47,784 nucleotides of DNA from Acidobacteriota bacterium (GTDB lineage: Bacteria; Acidobacteriota; Terriglobia; Acidiferrales; UBA7541): assembly GCA_003224175.1 (NCBI GenBank), contig QHYQ01000236.1, forward strand, positions 1-47,784, given 5' to 3'. This document shows, in pieces, positions 35,894 through 45,316 of the stretch (positions are counted from its first letter, which is position 1; every line of letters begins with the position of its first letter). A model generated the notes under the pieces. The model searched no databases. It saw only the letters and a list, made by a program, of their open reading frames with translations, and had not been told where the DNA came from. The position numbers and the translations under genes are program-made.

Positions 35894-37476
35894 GGCCCTT
35901 TGAAACAGGCGGCGCATGCCGCCCTCCAGCGCACGCGATCCGTCGCCTAGCGGTCCAAGGCGCAGGGATGACATTGTTTTCAAACGGCATGGGCTTGCTC
36001 GTGCAGATGGTTTCAACCGTTGCATTGGCTCGACTGCTGACACCCGCGGATTTTGGGGTAGTCACTATGGTGACTACCTTCAGTTTGCTATTGGTGAACT
36101 TCGGTGTAAATGGATTTACAGAGGCCATCATCCAGCGAGAAGAGATCGATCACAGTTTGGCCACCAATCTTTTTTGGATCAATATATGCGCAGGAATTCT
36201 TCTCACGGTCGGATTCGCGGCAGCGGGATCGCTAATGGCTCGGTTTTATGGCAACGCTAGCGTGGAATACATCGCCGTGGGCATCTCCTTGACGATTCTC
36301 ATCACCAGCACTTCTGTTATGCACCTGGCGCTCCTCATGCGCGCCATGCACTTTTCTCTGGTGTCCACTAATGACTTCCTCAGTCGGGTCGTCTCAGTAG
36401 CCGTTTCAGTCCTCCTTGCCTGGTCTGGGTGGGGCTACTGGGCCTTGGTCGTAGGCGCCATCGCACAGCCACTCAGCCAGTCGATTGGAGCCTGGATTCT
36501 CTGTTCTTGAGTTCCGGGGTTCCCCTGCCGGCTGGCCGGCGTGGGATCGATTGTACGGTTCGCGCTGAACGTTTACGGGCGATTCAGCCTCAACTACTTC
36601 ACGCGGAATATGGATAACCTCTTGGTAGGTTGGCGCTTTAATGCGCAAGCTCTGGGGTTCTGCAAGAAGGCCTATGATCTATTTGCCCTTTCAGCCCTCG
36701 TGCAATCCCTCACAACCGTCGCTGTATCTGCTTTGAGCCGACTGAACCGAGACTCGGTTCAGTATAGGAAGTATCTTCTCAACATTCTTGCGGTCACCGC
36801 ATTTGTCGGAATGGGTGTGGGCGCAGAACTGACTCTCATTGGCAAGGACGTCATTCGACTGCTGTTGGGACCCAATTGGGAGGAGTCGGGGCGTATATTC
36901 ACCTACTTTGGCCCTGGAATCGGGGCTATGTTTCTCTATGGCACCCACGGCTGGATCCAACTTTCCATCGGCAGGGCGGACCGCTGGTTCCGCTGGGGTT
37001 GGGTAGAGTTCACAATTACGGGTGCGCTGTTCGTCCTGGCGCTCCCGTGGGGTCCGGCAGCGGTTGCTGCGTCTTGGAGTTTATCTCTCTGGATACTGAC
37101 GATTCCTGCGTTGTGGTATGCAGGGAGACCGATCCGTCTTGAAATTTCCCCCGTGATTGCTGCTGTCTGGAAGTTCGTAGCCGCATCCCTGCTAGCGAGT
37201 TGCGTAGCTGCTGTGATTGCTGGAAGCCTCCGATGGCAAGTCGCGGCCTCGAACTCGATTGGGGAACTAACGCGGATTGTGAAGATTTCTTGCCTGTTCG
37301 GCGCTCTCTATTTGGGTGCCGTGATCATTCTGCACGGAGGTTGCGCGCCCCTCGATCAAGCCGCCGGTCTGTTGCGGGGGATGATGCCAGGCAGTAAGTC
37401 CTTAAGGCCTTTGTCCACCATCGCTGCGACCTGTAGTGTTGAGCCGAGCCAAGAGATTACGTTAGTCGGCAAATAG
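35890..37476 (+). pseudogene. Wzx-type polysaccharide flippase gene with one in-frame TGA
   Basis: Two halves of one MATE/MOP-fold flippase in the same reading frame. The first is residues 1-206 (AVQGAGMTLFSNGMGLLVQM, LARLLTPADFGVVTMVTTFS). The second continues after the stop with VPGFPCRLAGVGSIVRFALN and NMDNLLVGWRFNAQALGF, to 37476. The only interruption is TGA at 36508-36510 (AWILCS*VPGF); there is no frameshift. One base change (for example TGG) would restore a 528-residue protein of normal length. Unless read through or a sequence error, the cluster lacks its flippase here. GTG 36541 could restart translation of the second half. Confidence 0.85.
36508..36510 (+). other. In-frame nonsense codon in wzx
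   Basis: TGA in the same frame as the coding sequence on both sides. The neighbouring codons are ...CTC TGT TCT TGA GTT CCG GGG... The context is a cytosolic loop between membrane helices. Confidence 0.85.
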
Positions 37477-37708
37477 TAAAACCGGCATCAGCCCACCAAT
37501 TAGGTGACTCTTAACGGTTATGATTCCGCGACGGTCACTCGTAACCTTCCGACGTTCGTGTGAAACCATCGGTATGGAAACGCTAAGCCTTCGCTATCGC
37601 GGGAGGCGCAAAGCCGAACCGTGCGCCGCAAGCCCAATACATAGCTTATCGATTGCGATCGATGCAACACCACCTTTGGAATGCGAAGAAGGAGGATAAT
37701 CGGAAATT
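37477..37708 (+). other. Structured 230-bp leader before a methyltransferase gene
   Basis: No gene. Several strong inverted repeats: GGCGCA (37605-37610) with TGCGCC (37622-37627); ATCGAT-TGCG-ATCGAT (37648-37663); GTGAC (37505-37509) with GTCAC (37534-37538). A GCAAAGCC stretch superficially recalls the c-di-GMP-I riboswitch core, but the rest does not fit. AAGGAGG at 37689-37695 is 13 bases from the ATG at 37709. Confidence 0.35.
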
Positions 37709-38635
37709 ATGATCCAAGTATCCTGCTATAACTGCGGCTCAAGGGACCGAGCACCATATGCGACCGAGAACGGATGCAATCTCGTGAAGTGTGCTAGTTG
37801 TGGATTGCTCTACGTGAACCCGCGGCCCAGCGACGAAGAGATCGAGGAAGGGGTGAAGTTAGGCGCCCACACGGGAGAACGGACACTTCACTCAACCGGG
37901 CGGTACACGGTCACCAAGGTCGCCATGTATCATAAGATACTCAGAGACATTTATGGAACGGAACTGCAGAACCGGGAGCAAACTTGGTTGGATGTCGGTT
38001 GCGGACATGGAGAGTTACTAGCGGCTTTGCAAGAAGTCTCCAGAAACAAAGTCGCGGTTAGAGGAATAGAGCCGAACCGACTCAAAATCGATGCTGCTCG
38101 TAAGAGGGGACTAGACGTTGACTATTTTGATTTGGGTTTCCACGACGCACTCTACGACTCCATTTCGCTCTTAAATGTGTACTCTCACCTGACGAACCCG
38201 CGCGAATTCCTCCGATTGGTCAAGCAGCGCTTGAGTCCTAAAGGAGAACTCCTCTTGGAGACGGGAGATACGGCCAGTTTGCCGGCGAATTTGCACCCTC
38301 GTCCCTTTCTACTCCCCGATCATTTGAGTTTCTGCTCCGAACAGATCTTAACGAATATGCTGAAGGAGACCGACTTCGAAATCATCAGCGTTAACAAATA
38401 TCCGCCCCTTAAGCTTCGGTTCATGAAGGAAAGAATTCTCAGGGAGGTTGTCAAGCTTGCCCTTCCCCATAAACGATCTCAGATTCCTATGATGTACAGT
38501 TGGTTTCGAGTTGCCAAATACCGGACCGATACATGGATCCGAGCCAGGGTAGTAACTAGCGTTGGAAGTGCCGACAAGGCGAGTAGACTCTCAGCATCAG
38601 AAGAGACTAGGAATGGATTTTCTTCAGCTCGGTAG
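37709..38635 (+). CDS. Class I SAM-dependent methyltransferase with N-terminal zinc ribbon
   Basis: 308 residues. An N-terminal four-Cys ribbon (CYNCGS ... CASCGLLYVNPRPS) is followed by a Methyltransf_23-type domain with the SAM motif LDVGCGHGELLAAL and RGIEPNRLKIDAARKRG. This layout is common in EPS/O-antigen clusters and probably caps or decorates a sugar. The substrate is unknown. It overlaps the next gene by 23 bp. Confidence 0.87.
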   Translation: MIQVSCYNCGSRDRAPYATENGCNLVKCASCGLLYVNPRPSDEEIEEGVKLGAHTGERTLHSTGRYTVTKVAMYHKILRDIYGTELQNREQTWLDVGCGHGELLAALQEVSRNKVAVRGIEPNRLKIDAARKRGLDVDYFDLGFHDALYDSISLLNVYSHLTNPREFLRLVKQRLSPKGELLLETGDTASLPANLHPRPFLLPDHLSFCSEQILTNMLKETDFEIISVNKYPPLKLRFMKERILREVVKLALPHKRSQIPMMYSWFRVAKYRTDTWIRARVVTSVGSADKASRLSASEETRNGFSSAR

Positions 38636-39383
38636 AAGGGTTCGAGGCCGCTATATACGGGACACGGCCCACTTTTTGTCCAGACGCCCATTTAAGATCG
38701 ATAGCCCCGTTCCCTATGTTTCATTTACTTTTGACGACTTTCCGCGCTCCGCCTTGCACACAGGGGGAGCGATTCTGAGGCAGTTCGGAGTTGCAGGAAC
38801 TTATTTTGCTTCCTTCGGTCTCATGGGTAAGCAGGCACCGCCTGGAACCATCTTTGTTCCCGACGATTTGGAACTCCTGTTGGAACACGGGCATGAGTTG
38901 GGATCTCACACTTTTGCTCACTGCGATGCCTGGAACACAGAACCGAGCGTGTTCGAGAAATCAGTCATTGAAAACGATCATGCGCTCGGTCAACTTGCAC
39001 CACGGTCGTCATTCAAAACGTTCTCTTATCCCATCAATCCACCTCGGGCGCAGACAAAGCGGAGAACTGGTCAGCATTTCATTTGTTGTAGGGGCGGAGG
39101 CCAGACGCTGAACGTTGGGACCGCAGACCTGAATTATCTTCGTGCTTTCTTCCTAGAGAAAAGCCGGGATAAGCCTGACGTGGTAAGGAGTCTCATAGAT
39201 CAGAATCGTCGTGCACGAGGGTGGCTTATTTTTGCAACTCACGACGTTTGCGAACGCCCCTCGACTTGGGGATGCACTCCGCTGTTCTTTGAAGATATTG
39301 TCCGAAGCGCCGTAGCTTCGGGCGCTCGGGTCTTGCCGCTTATTCAAGTTTGGGAGGAGCTTTGCGCTGCATCTTCAGCGTAA
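38613..39383 (+). CDS. NodB-family polysaccharide deacetylase
   Basis: 256 residues. NodB motifs: TFDDFP (D41-D42), SHTFAH (H99, H103) and a late ATHDV. No signal peptide, so it may act on a cytosolic precursor or be released otherwise. The RSSFKTFSYP region supplies the usual motif 3. ATG 38613 is chosen; it lies within the preceding methyltransferase gene, implying coupling. It is the last gene of the 31-kb + strand run. Confidence 0.85.
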   Translation: MDFLQLGRRVRGRYIRDTAHFLSRRPFKIDSPVPYVSFTFDDFPRSALHTGGAILRQFGVAGTYFASFGLMGKQAPPGTIFVPDDLELLLEHGHELGSHTFAHCDAWNTEPSVFEKSVIENDHALGQLAPRSSFKTFSYPINPPRAQTKRRTGQHFICCRGGGQTLNVGTADLNYLRAFFLEKSRDKPDVVRSLIDQNRRARGWLIFATHDVCERPSTWGCTPLFFEDIVRSAVASGARVLPLIQVWEELCAASSA

Positions 39384-39457
39384 CTCTTTCCGGAATCTGA
39401 AAATGAAGGCGCTTGTAACTTGGCGTGTGGGGGCGCTGCCTTGGTTAAGATGGGAAG

Positions 39458-41056
39458 CTAGTGAACCGCTATCGTGAGACCCGTCGGTGGGGCGGGCTGA
39501 GTACTCTGTCCCGGATTCGCGGATTGGTGAGCGCCCATGTCTGGGTTGCTGTTGAGAAGCACGATATTTCTGCCGGAGTCCGCATAGAGATAAACCGGAT
39601 CACCGAACGACCTATTGATAGGATTGGCTAGGGTGATCGTGTCAGTGGTGTAGTTCACAGACGAAATCTGCACAGGGCTTGCGCTGCCGACCTTTATGCT
39701 GTCACCCCGAACGCCGGGAATGCCGGAACCATCTTGGAAAAAACCGGCGTCATTGACCACGAGAGCAATTCCCGAACCAGAATCCCCTGCGGCAACCGTA
39801 GTTAGGTAAGTACCAGCACCCCGCGCCGGCGATGCGGATTGAAGGTGCCAGTCGCTTGTGGAGTTAACGAATAACGGGTTTTTGTTCAGAATATTTCCAG
39901 CCATGGTGCTGAATGGAGCGAGATAAATGCATCCTGTCCCGCAAGATGGCAAATAGCCCAGATTATTCTTTCCTACGAAATTTAATAGAGTAGTCGGGTC
40001 AGTGTCTATCCACTCGCAGTTGTTGCTCACAGCGTCGTAGATAATGTCGTTTATCATTGCCCCTTTGGTTGAGTTGTGGATAAAGGTTGCAATTCCACAT
40101 TCTTTGGGACTCATTTGGGTCTGGAGCGTCACGATGGTGTTGTTGTAGTCTTTGACGCCGTAAAAGCCACCCAAATCGTCATACAGATAACCAGTCCCAA
40201 GGTTGTGAACCGTATTGAATCGCGTAATTGCCCCGTGACTCCCACACGGTGAACTGCTGTCCTGAAATAACCAGGCATGGGCGCCCCCGACCCCAAGAAT
40301 GTTCTCTACTGTGTTTCGTTCGATAAGCACATGGATCAGTGCCGGTTGAGGACTGACGCACTCGCTTTCCATTGCGTCGATATGAAGTTCGCCTGTATAG
40401 AGTGGGAAGTCCACCGCGGCATTAACGTCGTGGAACTGATTGTTCCTGACCACGTTGAAGGAACCGTAAAGCTGCACGAAATCCGTGACATGGCTGATGT
40501 CATTGGTGTCCACTAGGTTGTGGTCGCCGTTGATTAAAATAGCCGCCCCGCCCCCGTTTGTTTGGGGGGTCGCCGCGCACCAGGAAATCGTGTTCGACTT
40601 GATGACCGTGTAACTGGAAGTCGTACCGTAGGCCATCTTGATGCATTGGCTCGTACCGACTTGATGGATGGTGTTGTTCAAGATTTGGACGCCGGTCACG
40701 CTGTTCAGGAGTACGCCGTTGCTTTCGGAAAAAGTCGGATCGTAAATTTCGAAACCGCTGACCACTATATAGTTCTTGGAAATCGTAAAGCCAGATACCT
40801 TTACGTTATCGCCGGCATTAACTGTGAAGGTGATGGGCGCGGCACTCGTCCCCGAGGTAGGCGGATTCACATACTCTTGATATGTCCCAGCAAAAACCGT
40901 ACAAATATCGCCCGGCGCTGCCGCATTGGCGCACGCCTGAATCGTGCTGAAGGTGCCCGCTCCCGCAGCTTTGACGGCGTAGTTTGCAGCCTGTGCCCTA
41001 GAACCAAAAAACATTAGAACGATCGGAAGTAGGGTGACGATAATCCTTGATTTCAT
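39458..41056 (-). CDS. Exported parallel beta-helix repeat protein
   Basis: 532 residues with a signal peptide (MKSRIIVTLLPIVLMFFGSRAQAA). Pectate-lyase-like repeats follow: STIQACANAAAPGDICTVFAGTY, then NYIVVSGFEIYD, GVQILNNTIHQVG, YTVIKSNTISWC, NVVRNNQFHDV and VLIERNTVENIL. It ends in a Pro-rich linker and IAVH. Such proteins bind, cleave or epimerise polysaccharides; no catalytic set could be assigned. It is transcribed toward the EPS cluster end, convergent with it. GTG 41068 is an alternative start. Confidence 0.83.
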   Translation of the reverse strand: MKSRIIVTLLPIVLMFFGSRAQAANYAVKAAGAGTFSTIQACANAAAPGDICTVFAGTYQEYVNPPTSGTSAAPITFTVNAGDNVKVSGFTISKNYIVVSGFEIYDPTFSESNGVLLNSVTGVQILNNTIHQVGTSQCIKMAYGTTSSYTVIKSNTISWCAATPQTNGGGAAILINGDHNLVDTNDISHVTDFVQLYGSFNVVRNNQFHDVNAAVDFPLYTGELHIDAMESECVSPQPALIHVLIERNTVENILGVGGAHAWLFQDSSSPCGSHGAITRFNTVHNLGTGYLYDDLGGFYGVKDYNNTIVTLQTQMSPKECGIATFIHNSTKGAMINDIIYDAVSNNCEWIDTDPTTLLNFVGKNNLGYLPSCGTGCIYLAPFSTMAGNILNKNPLFVNSTSDWHLQSASPARGAGTYLTTVAAGDSGSGIALVVNDAGFFQDGSGIPGVRGDSIKVGSASPVQISSVNYTTDTITLANPINRSFGDPVYLYADSGRNIVLLNSNPDMGAHQSANPGQSTQPAPPTGLTIAVH

Positions 41057-41406
41057 TGCGCGCCCCACGTATGACGCGCCGTCCAGGTCGCTAAGTCATA
41101 GCGGTCGCTGGAGTTTGTGGCGGGGGTTACCACGAACACGATAAAGTCGCGTAGAAGCGCCCGACGGCTCATTTTCACCAACCAAGAAAGTGATGTGTAT
41201 GACCCAAGGACCACAGAATCTCCTATATATTCGTATTTTCCGCAAGATATGCCGTCTCCACAACTGGCAAGAAGGGCAATTACGGACAGGCTTAACTGTT
41301 TGAGTATGTGGCAGGCTGCCGACACAGGTACAGATCTTGGACGCCGCATTCGACTTTCCGGAACTACGGCTGCTCGTCAAACTCGGGAATCAGGTAGACT
41401 CGATGT
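41057..41406 (+). other. Divergent intergenic region
   Basis: About 350 bp between the beta-helix gene (-) and the small FN3 gene (+). Overlapping short frames on both strands show no domain. It must hold the promoters of both genes; no clear -35/-10 pair was identified. Confidence 0.5.
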
Positions 41407-41802
41407 TTGAGGGGTATTGGTTTTGTGGCGCGACTGGCCGCCCGCAAATGGGCTGTAGTGACATTTGGCACGTTGCTTCTCGTGGGCTCGGCGGTGTCGG
41501 CTTCGGGCTGGGGCCATCGCAGCAGGCTTCCCCAGGACCGCGCTACATCACCACCCGTTCATTCTGTTGACCTGAAATGGACTGCCAGCACGTCACGTGT
41601 CGTCGGTTATAACGTGTATCGGTCGGAAAAGGCCAGCGGCCCTTACGTGAGGTTGACTTCAGCTCCGGTTTCCAGGACTGACTACACGGATCGAACCGTT
41701 CAGGCGGGGCGTACGTACTTCTACAGGGTGAGGGCAGTTGATAATAAAGGTCATGAGAGTTCGTATTCAAATCAAGTCAAGGCCGAAGTGCCGTCGCCCT
41801 GA
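41407..41802 (+). CDS. Small exported fibronectin type III protein
   Basis: 131 residues. A hydrophobic N-terminal segment (KWAVVTFGTLLLVGSAVSASG) is followed by one FN3 domain: VDLKWTASTSRVVGYNVYRSE, then RTDYTDRTVQAGRTYFYRVRAVD, then HESSYSNQVKAEVP. TTG start at 41407 without a strong RBS, so the start is uncertain. It resembles the lipoprotein at 45317-45790 over the FN3 domain. Likely a cell-surface carbohydrate- or protein-binding piece. Confidence 0.7.
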   Translation: MRGIGFVARLAARKWAVVTFGTLLLVGSAVSASGWGHRSRLPQDRATSPPVHSVDLKWTASTSRVVGYNVYRSEKASGPYVRLTSAPVSRTDYTDRTVQAGRTYFYRVRAVDNKGHESSYSNQVKAEVPSP

Positions 41803-41964
41803 AGGCGTCCAGTCATCTGACAGAGTCGGTTGCGTTGGGCTTTGAAAATCCTCATTCTGCAAGGACCGTTCTCCGTGGTTTGCCTACCTATTCCGAATTA
41901 CGCCAAAGCTCGGGACATCACCGACTGTCGACATCCTTCGACTTCATGCTAGGAAAGCATCCTC

Positions 41965-42660
41965 GTGCCGAAGAATCGATTTTTGACTGGTGAATACCTC
42001 GACAGGGTCCCCCACTGGCACACCGACGATTCGGCGTGGAAGGCGAAGTCCGTCCGGCACATGCTTCAGCGAAACCGCCTCTCTCCTCGCATCATCGGCG
42101 AGGTGGGCTGCGGGACGGGTGAGGTGCTTCGGCAATTGCAGCTGCATATGGACCCGCAATGCCTTTTCGTTGGATATGACATTGCGCCGCAAGCAATCGA
42201 ACTCAGCCGAACCCGCCAGAACGATCGGCTGGAGTGCCGTTTGGCAGACATTCGCGAAGATGCGGATGTGCGTTTCGATTTGCTGCTGATCCTGGACGTT
42301 CTGGAACACCAGGAAAACTACTTTCGTTTTTTGCGGGAATCAAAGTCGCTCGCTCCCTACAAGCTCTTTCACACTGTCCTGGACCTCTCTGCCCAAGCTG
42401 TATTGCGAAAAGAAAACCTATCCAACCGGCGGCGCTTTACCGACGATCTCCACTTTTTTACAAAGGAAACCTTCCTGCAGGCTCTGTGCGATGAGGACTA
42501 CGAAGTTCTCGACTGGTTTTACGTGCCGCGTTCCGTGCACCGTGCTTCGGGGATCACTCAAACATTTCTTCAGTTGCCCCGAAGGATTTGTTTCGCGCTT
42601 GACTCCGATTTCGCCGCCCGCCTACTGGGCGGCTATAGCCTCTTCGTGCTTGCAAAATAA
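41965..42660 (+). CDS. SAM-dependent methyltransferase, tandem copy 1
   Basis: 231 residues. SAM motif IGEVGCGTGEVLRQLQLHM (about 45-63), then FVGYDIAPQAIELSRTR and FDLLLILDVLEHQENYF. GTG start with AGGAAAG upstream. It is clearly paralogous to the next gene: both start MPxN...TGE and have the SAM loop at the same residue numbers. The substrate is unknown; EPS sugar O-methylation is a guess from context. Confidence 0.85.
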   Translation: MPKNRFLTGEYLDRVPHWHTDDSAWKAKSVRHMLQRNRLSPRIIGEVGCGTGEVLRQLQLHMDPQCLFVGYDIAPQAIELSRTRQNDRLECRLADIREDADVRFDLLLILDVLEHQENYFRFLRESKSLAPYKLFHTVLDLSAQAVLRKENLSNRRRFTDDLHFFTKETFLQALCDEDYEVLDWFYVPRSVHRASGITQTFLQLPRRICFALDSDFAARLLGGYSLFVLAK

Positions 42661-42716
42661 CTGACGATCTGTTTTCGCTGGACAGCAGCTCATACGGGCT
42701 CTTGAAGTACATCGCA

Positions 42717-43412
42717 ATGCCCCAAAATGTTTATGTCACTGGTGAACATCTCACAAGGAATCCGGACTGGCACGTCCATGCCTCCGCCTGGAAGGCCCAG
42801 CACGTGATGCGCATGGTCCGGCGCCATCACCTCCCGGCCCACACCGTCGGCGAGGTGGGCTGTGGGGCCGGCGAAGTGCTAAGGCAACTACAGTTACAGA
42901 TGGACTCCAGCTGCATTTTTTCCGGATACGACATTTCGCCGCAGGCAATTGAACTCGCCAAGAGTCGCGAAAAACAGCAGCTTCACTTCAAATTGGCCGA
43001 TATCTTCCAGGAGCCCGACGCGTATTTCGATTTGCTCCTGATCCTGGATGTCGTGGAACACGTGGAAGACTATTTCGATTTCTTGCGGCGTTTGAAGCCG
43101 CTCGCCCGCGACAAAATTTTCAATTTCCCCTTGGACCTATCTGTCCAGGCGCTCTTACGCAAAGACGGTCTGATGATGCGCCGCCGAACCTACGGCCATC
43201 TCCACTACTTCACCCGAGACTTGGCCCTCCAGAGCCTCGTCGGCGAAGGCTACGAAGTGATTGACTGCTTTTATGCGCCCTTCGGCATGGACTTCCCCGC
43301 TGGCTTAAAGGGACAAATCATCCGTTGGCCCCGAATAGTCTTCCCCGCCATCAGCGAGGATCTCGCGGCTCGTTTATTGGGTGGGTTCAGCCTGTTTGTG
43401 CTGGCGAGATGA
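42717..43412 (+). CDS. SAM-dependent methyltransferase, tandem copy 2
   Basis: 231 residues from ATG 42717, chosen because MPQNVYVTGEHL lines up with MPKNRFLTGEYL of copy 1, giving equal lengths. An in-frame TTG at 42702 also exists. Motifs VGEVGCGAGEVLRQLQLQM, FSGYDISPQAIELAKSR and FDLLLILDVVEHVEDYF. The two copies end alike (ARLLGG then SLFVLA). A 56-bp gap separates them, consistent with a tandem duplication that has since diverged. Confidence 0.87.
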   Translation: MPQNVYVTGEHLTRNPDWHVHASAWKAQHVMRMVRRHHLPAHTVGEVGCGAGEVLRQLQLQMDSSCIFSGYDISPQAIELAKSREKQQLHFKLADIFQEPDAYFDLLLILDVVEHVEDYFDFLRRLKPLARDKIFNFPLDLSVQALLRKDGLMMRRRTYGHLHYFTRDLALQSLVGEGYEVIDCFYAPFGMDFPAGLKGQIIRWPRIVFPAISEDLAARLLGGFSLFVLAR

Positions 43413-43450
43413 GCCGCCGTCGAGTTGCGCTATCAAGGAGTTTGAAATCC

Positions 43451-44740
43451 ATGGACACATGCGATGTCGCAGTCTTAGGAGCCGGCCCCTATGGCCTTTC
43501 GGTGGCCGCACATCTCCGGGAATCCAACCTGGACTTCAGAGTCTTAGGCGAACCGATGTCTTTCTGGGAGCGTCAAATGCCCGCCGGCATGCTCTTGCGA
43601 TCCCCGCGCGTGGCCTCCCATATCTCTGATCCGCGGGGCCGCTTCACGCTGGATGAATACGAAACGGCGAAAGGAAGCCCTTTCGTCGTCAAAGTGCCTC
43701 ATGCCGTGACTGATTTCATCCGGCAAGAAATGGCGAGAAAAATTCCCCTGCAAGATTTCGTTAATTATGGCAAGTGGTTTCTGCGCGAGGCGGATCTGCC
43801 GATTGAGTCTCGGGTAGTCTCGCGCGTGGATGTGGCGTCGGGCGGATTCCAGCTGCACTTTGACGATGGAAAATCGCTGCGTGCAGGCAGGGTCATCATC
43901 GCCGCCGGCATTGCTCCTTTTGCTCGCACACCACAACCATTCGCCCATTTGCCTGCTTCCCTGGTCTCGCACACATCCCACCACAACGACCTCAGCAAGT
44001 TCCGCGGCAAAGAAGTGGTCGTAATCGGCGGTGGCCAAAGCGCCTTGGAGTCAGCCGTCCTGCTCGACGAGGCTGGAGCTCGCGTGGAAGTTCTGATTCG
44101 CGAGCCTCGGGTGCGCTGGTTGGGCACGAAACGCCGTTGGACGCACAGCAAAGTGGTGGCTCCAATGTTGTATGGGCGCGCCGACGTCGGCCCGGCAGGA
44201 GTAAGCCTGCTGGTGCAACGGCCGAATCTATTCCGCCGGCTGCCCCGCGCCGTTCAAGATTGGTGGGGACCGCGCGCAATTCGCCCCGCAGCCTCATGGT
44301 GGGTAAAGGCCCGCACGGCGAATGTACGGATTCATACCAGCCGATTCGTCGTCCACGCCCGCCCGCTAGGAGAACGGGTGCTCCTCGAATTGAACGATGG
44401 GTCTGAGCGCGTCTTCGATCATGTGCTTGTGGGAACCGGCTATCAAGTCGACATCGCGCAGTATCCATTTCTTTCCGCCCTAGTTTTGGAAAGAATCGAA
44501 CGCGTTGGCGGTTACCCGCTGCTCGACGAGGGTTTTGAGACCTCGTTGGCCGGATTGCATTTTGTAGGGGCTCCCGCCGCGTGGAGTTTTGGCCCGCTGA
44601 TGCGCTTTGTCGCCGGGACCGAGTTTGCTTCCCCGGCTGTGGCGCGCCGAATTCTGCACGCCAGACAACGGCGAACTCAAGTTACCTTAAATGCAACGAT
44701 TCGAAAAGGCACGTGGGCAACCACTCGCACCAATGTATGA
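43451..44740 (+). CDS. FAD-dependent oxidoreductase, flavin-monooxygenase-like
   Basis: 429 residues. FAD motif VAVLGAGPYGLSVAAHL at the N-terminus, and a second Rossmann site VVVIGGGQSALESAVLL for NAD(P)H, spaced as in FMO/lysine-hydroxylase-like proteins. Also LVGTGYQVDI near the C-terminal third. AAGGAG lies 9 bases before ATG 43451, which is better than the frame's first start at 43325 inside the methyltransferase gene. It follows the methyltransferase pair and may be co-transcribed with it. The substrate is unknown. Confidence 0.85.
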   Translation: MDTCDVAVLGAGPYGLSVAAHLRESNLDFRVLGEPMSFWERQMPAGMLLRSPRVASHISDPRGRFTLDEYETAKGSPFVVKVPHAVTDFIRQEMARKIPLQDFVNYGKWFLREADLPIESRVVSRVDVASGGFQLHFDDGKSLRAGRVIIAAGIAPFARTPQPFAHLPASLVSHTSHHNDLSKFRGKEVVVIGGGQSALESAVLLDEAGARVEVLIREPRVRWLGTKRRWTHSKVVAPMLYGRADVGPAGVSLLVQRPNLFRRLPRAVQDWWGPRAIRPAASWWVKARTANVRIHTSRFVVHARPLGERVLLELNDGSERVFDHVLVGTGYQVDIAQYPFLSALVLERIERVGGYPLLDEGFETSLAGLHFVGAPAAWSFGPLMRFVAGTEFASPAVARRILHARQRRTQVTLNATIRKGTWATTRTNV

Positions 44741-45316
44741 CCAAGTCTAACGCTAACCGCAAGGGTTTGGTACCGCCCTCCATATTGGTGTCCGCCAGAA
44801 AATCGCTCGGGTCATTTCCAACCAGAGCTCTCGATTGATCACCGCCTAGCATCAGCGCCTGCTCGATGGCATAGGAGGGTCGGAACGTTTTGAACTTCCA
44901 AACATGCCATTTGGCAGTGAGTTCCTGCTGGGGAATAGGCCAAGGTCACGGTCGTCGGCGAGGCAGCGACGTTTTCGTGGTAATAGCTTCCGATGCTGTA
45001 GTTGTGCCCATTGTCCCACCTCTGGATTCAATACTTCGTAACTTCCGCGGGAGAAAGGAAGGCAGGGCTCTTATTGAGCATGCAGGCAGCAAGGAATCAA
45101 ATTGCAAAGCCCGGAGCTTTACGGGGGCAAAATTAACAAGACGAACTAGCTATATCCTTGCGATTCAGGTAGTTATGCTTCTTCGAGCGCTAGTAAAAAG
45201 AGAGGCGAGTTTCGGCCGTACTGCTAGTGGGAACTATCAACCAGACGGCATCGGTCCAACTACCACCCACAAACGACGAGCGTCGTACGAACGCTTCGTT
45301 GAGAATAAAGGAACTT
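44741..45316 (+). other. Gene-poor stretch containing a decayed fragment
   Basis: 576 bp. No intact gene; a + strand frame from 44890 shows no domain and poor coding character. The minus strand at about 44780-45018 holds a broken exported-protein fragment, listed separately. Nothing recognised in 45019-45316. Confidence 0.5.
44780..45018 (-). pseudogene. Fragment of an exported repeat-type protein, one-base frameshift
   Basis: On the minus strand, WDNGHNYSIGSYYHENVA and TTVTLAYSPAGTHCQMACLE (45018 downward) run to EVQNVPT. They continue one frame over as SYAIEQALMLGGDQSRALVG and NDPSDFLADTNMEGG. Removing one C from the CCC run (GGG at 44877-44879 on the + strand) joins them into NVPTSYAIEQ. 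Stops bound it upstream and similarity fades downstream. The beta-rich, Thr/Tyr-rich sequence resembles surface-protein repeat domains; the family is not identified. Confidence 0.4.

Noticed and set aside
36508-36510. TGA read as selenocysteine in wzx
   Set aside because: Flippases have no known Sec, no SECIS-like hairpin was evident just after it, and the position is a loop.
35890-37476. Two separate genes or a frameshifted wzx
   Set aside because: Both parts are in the same frame and the family sequence runs through the stop, so a single nonsense codon explains it.
37560-37665. c-di-GMP-I (GEMM) riboswitch
   Set aside because: GCGCAAAGCC recalls the core, but the GNRA tetraloop hairpin and the 3' receptor half are absent, and GGCGCA pairs better with TGCGCC in a simple hairpin.
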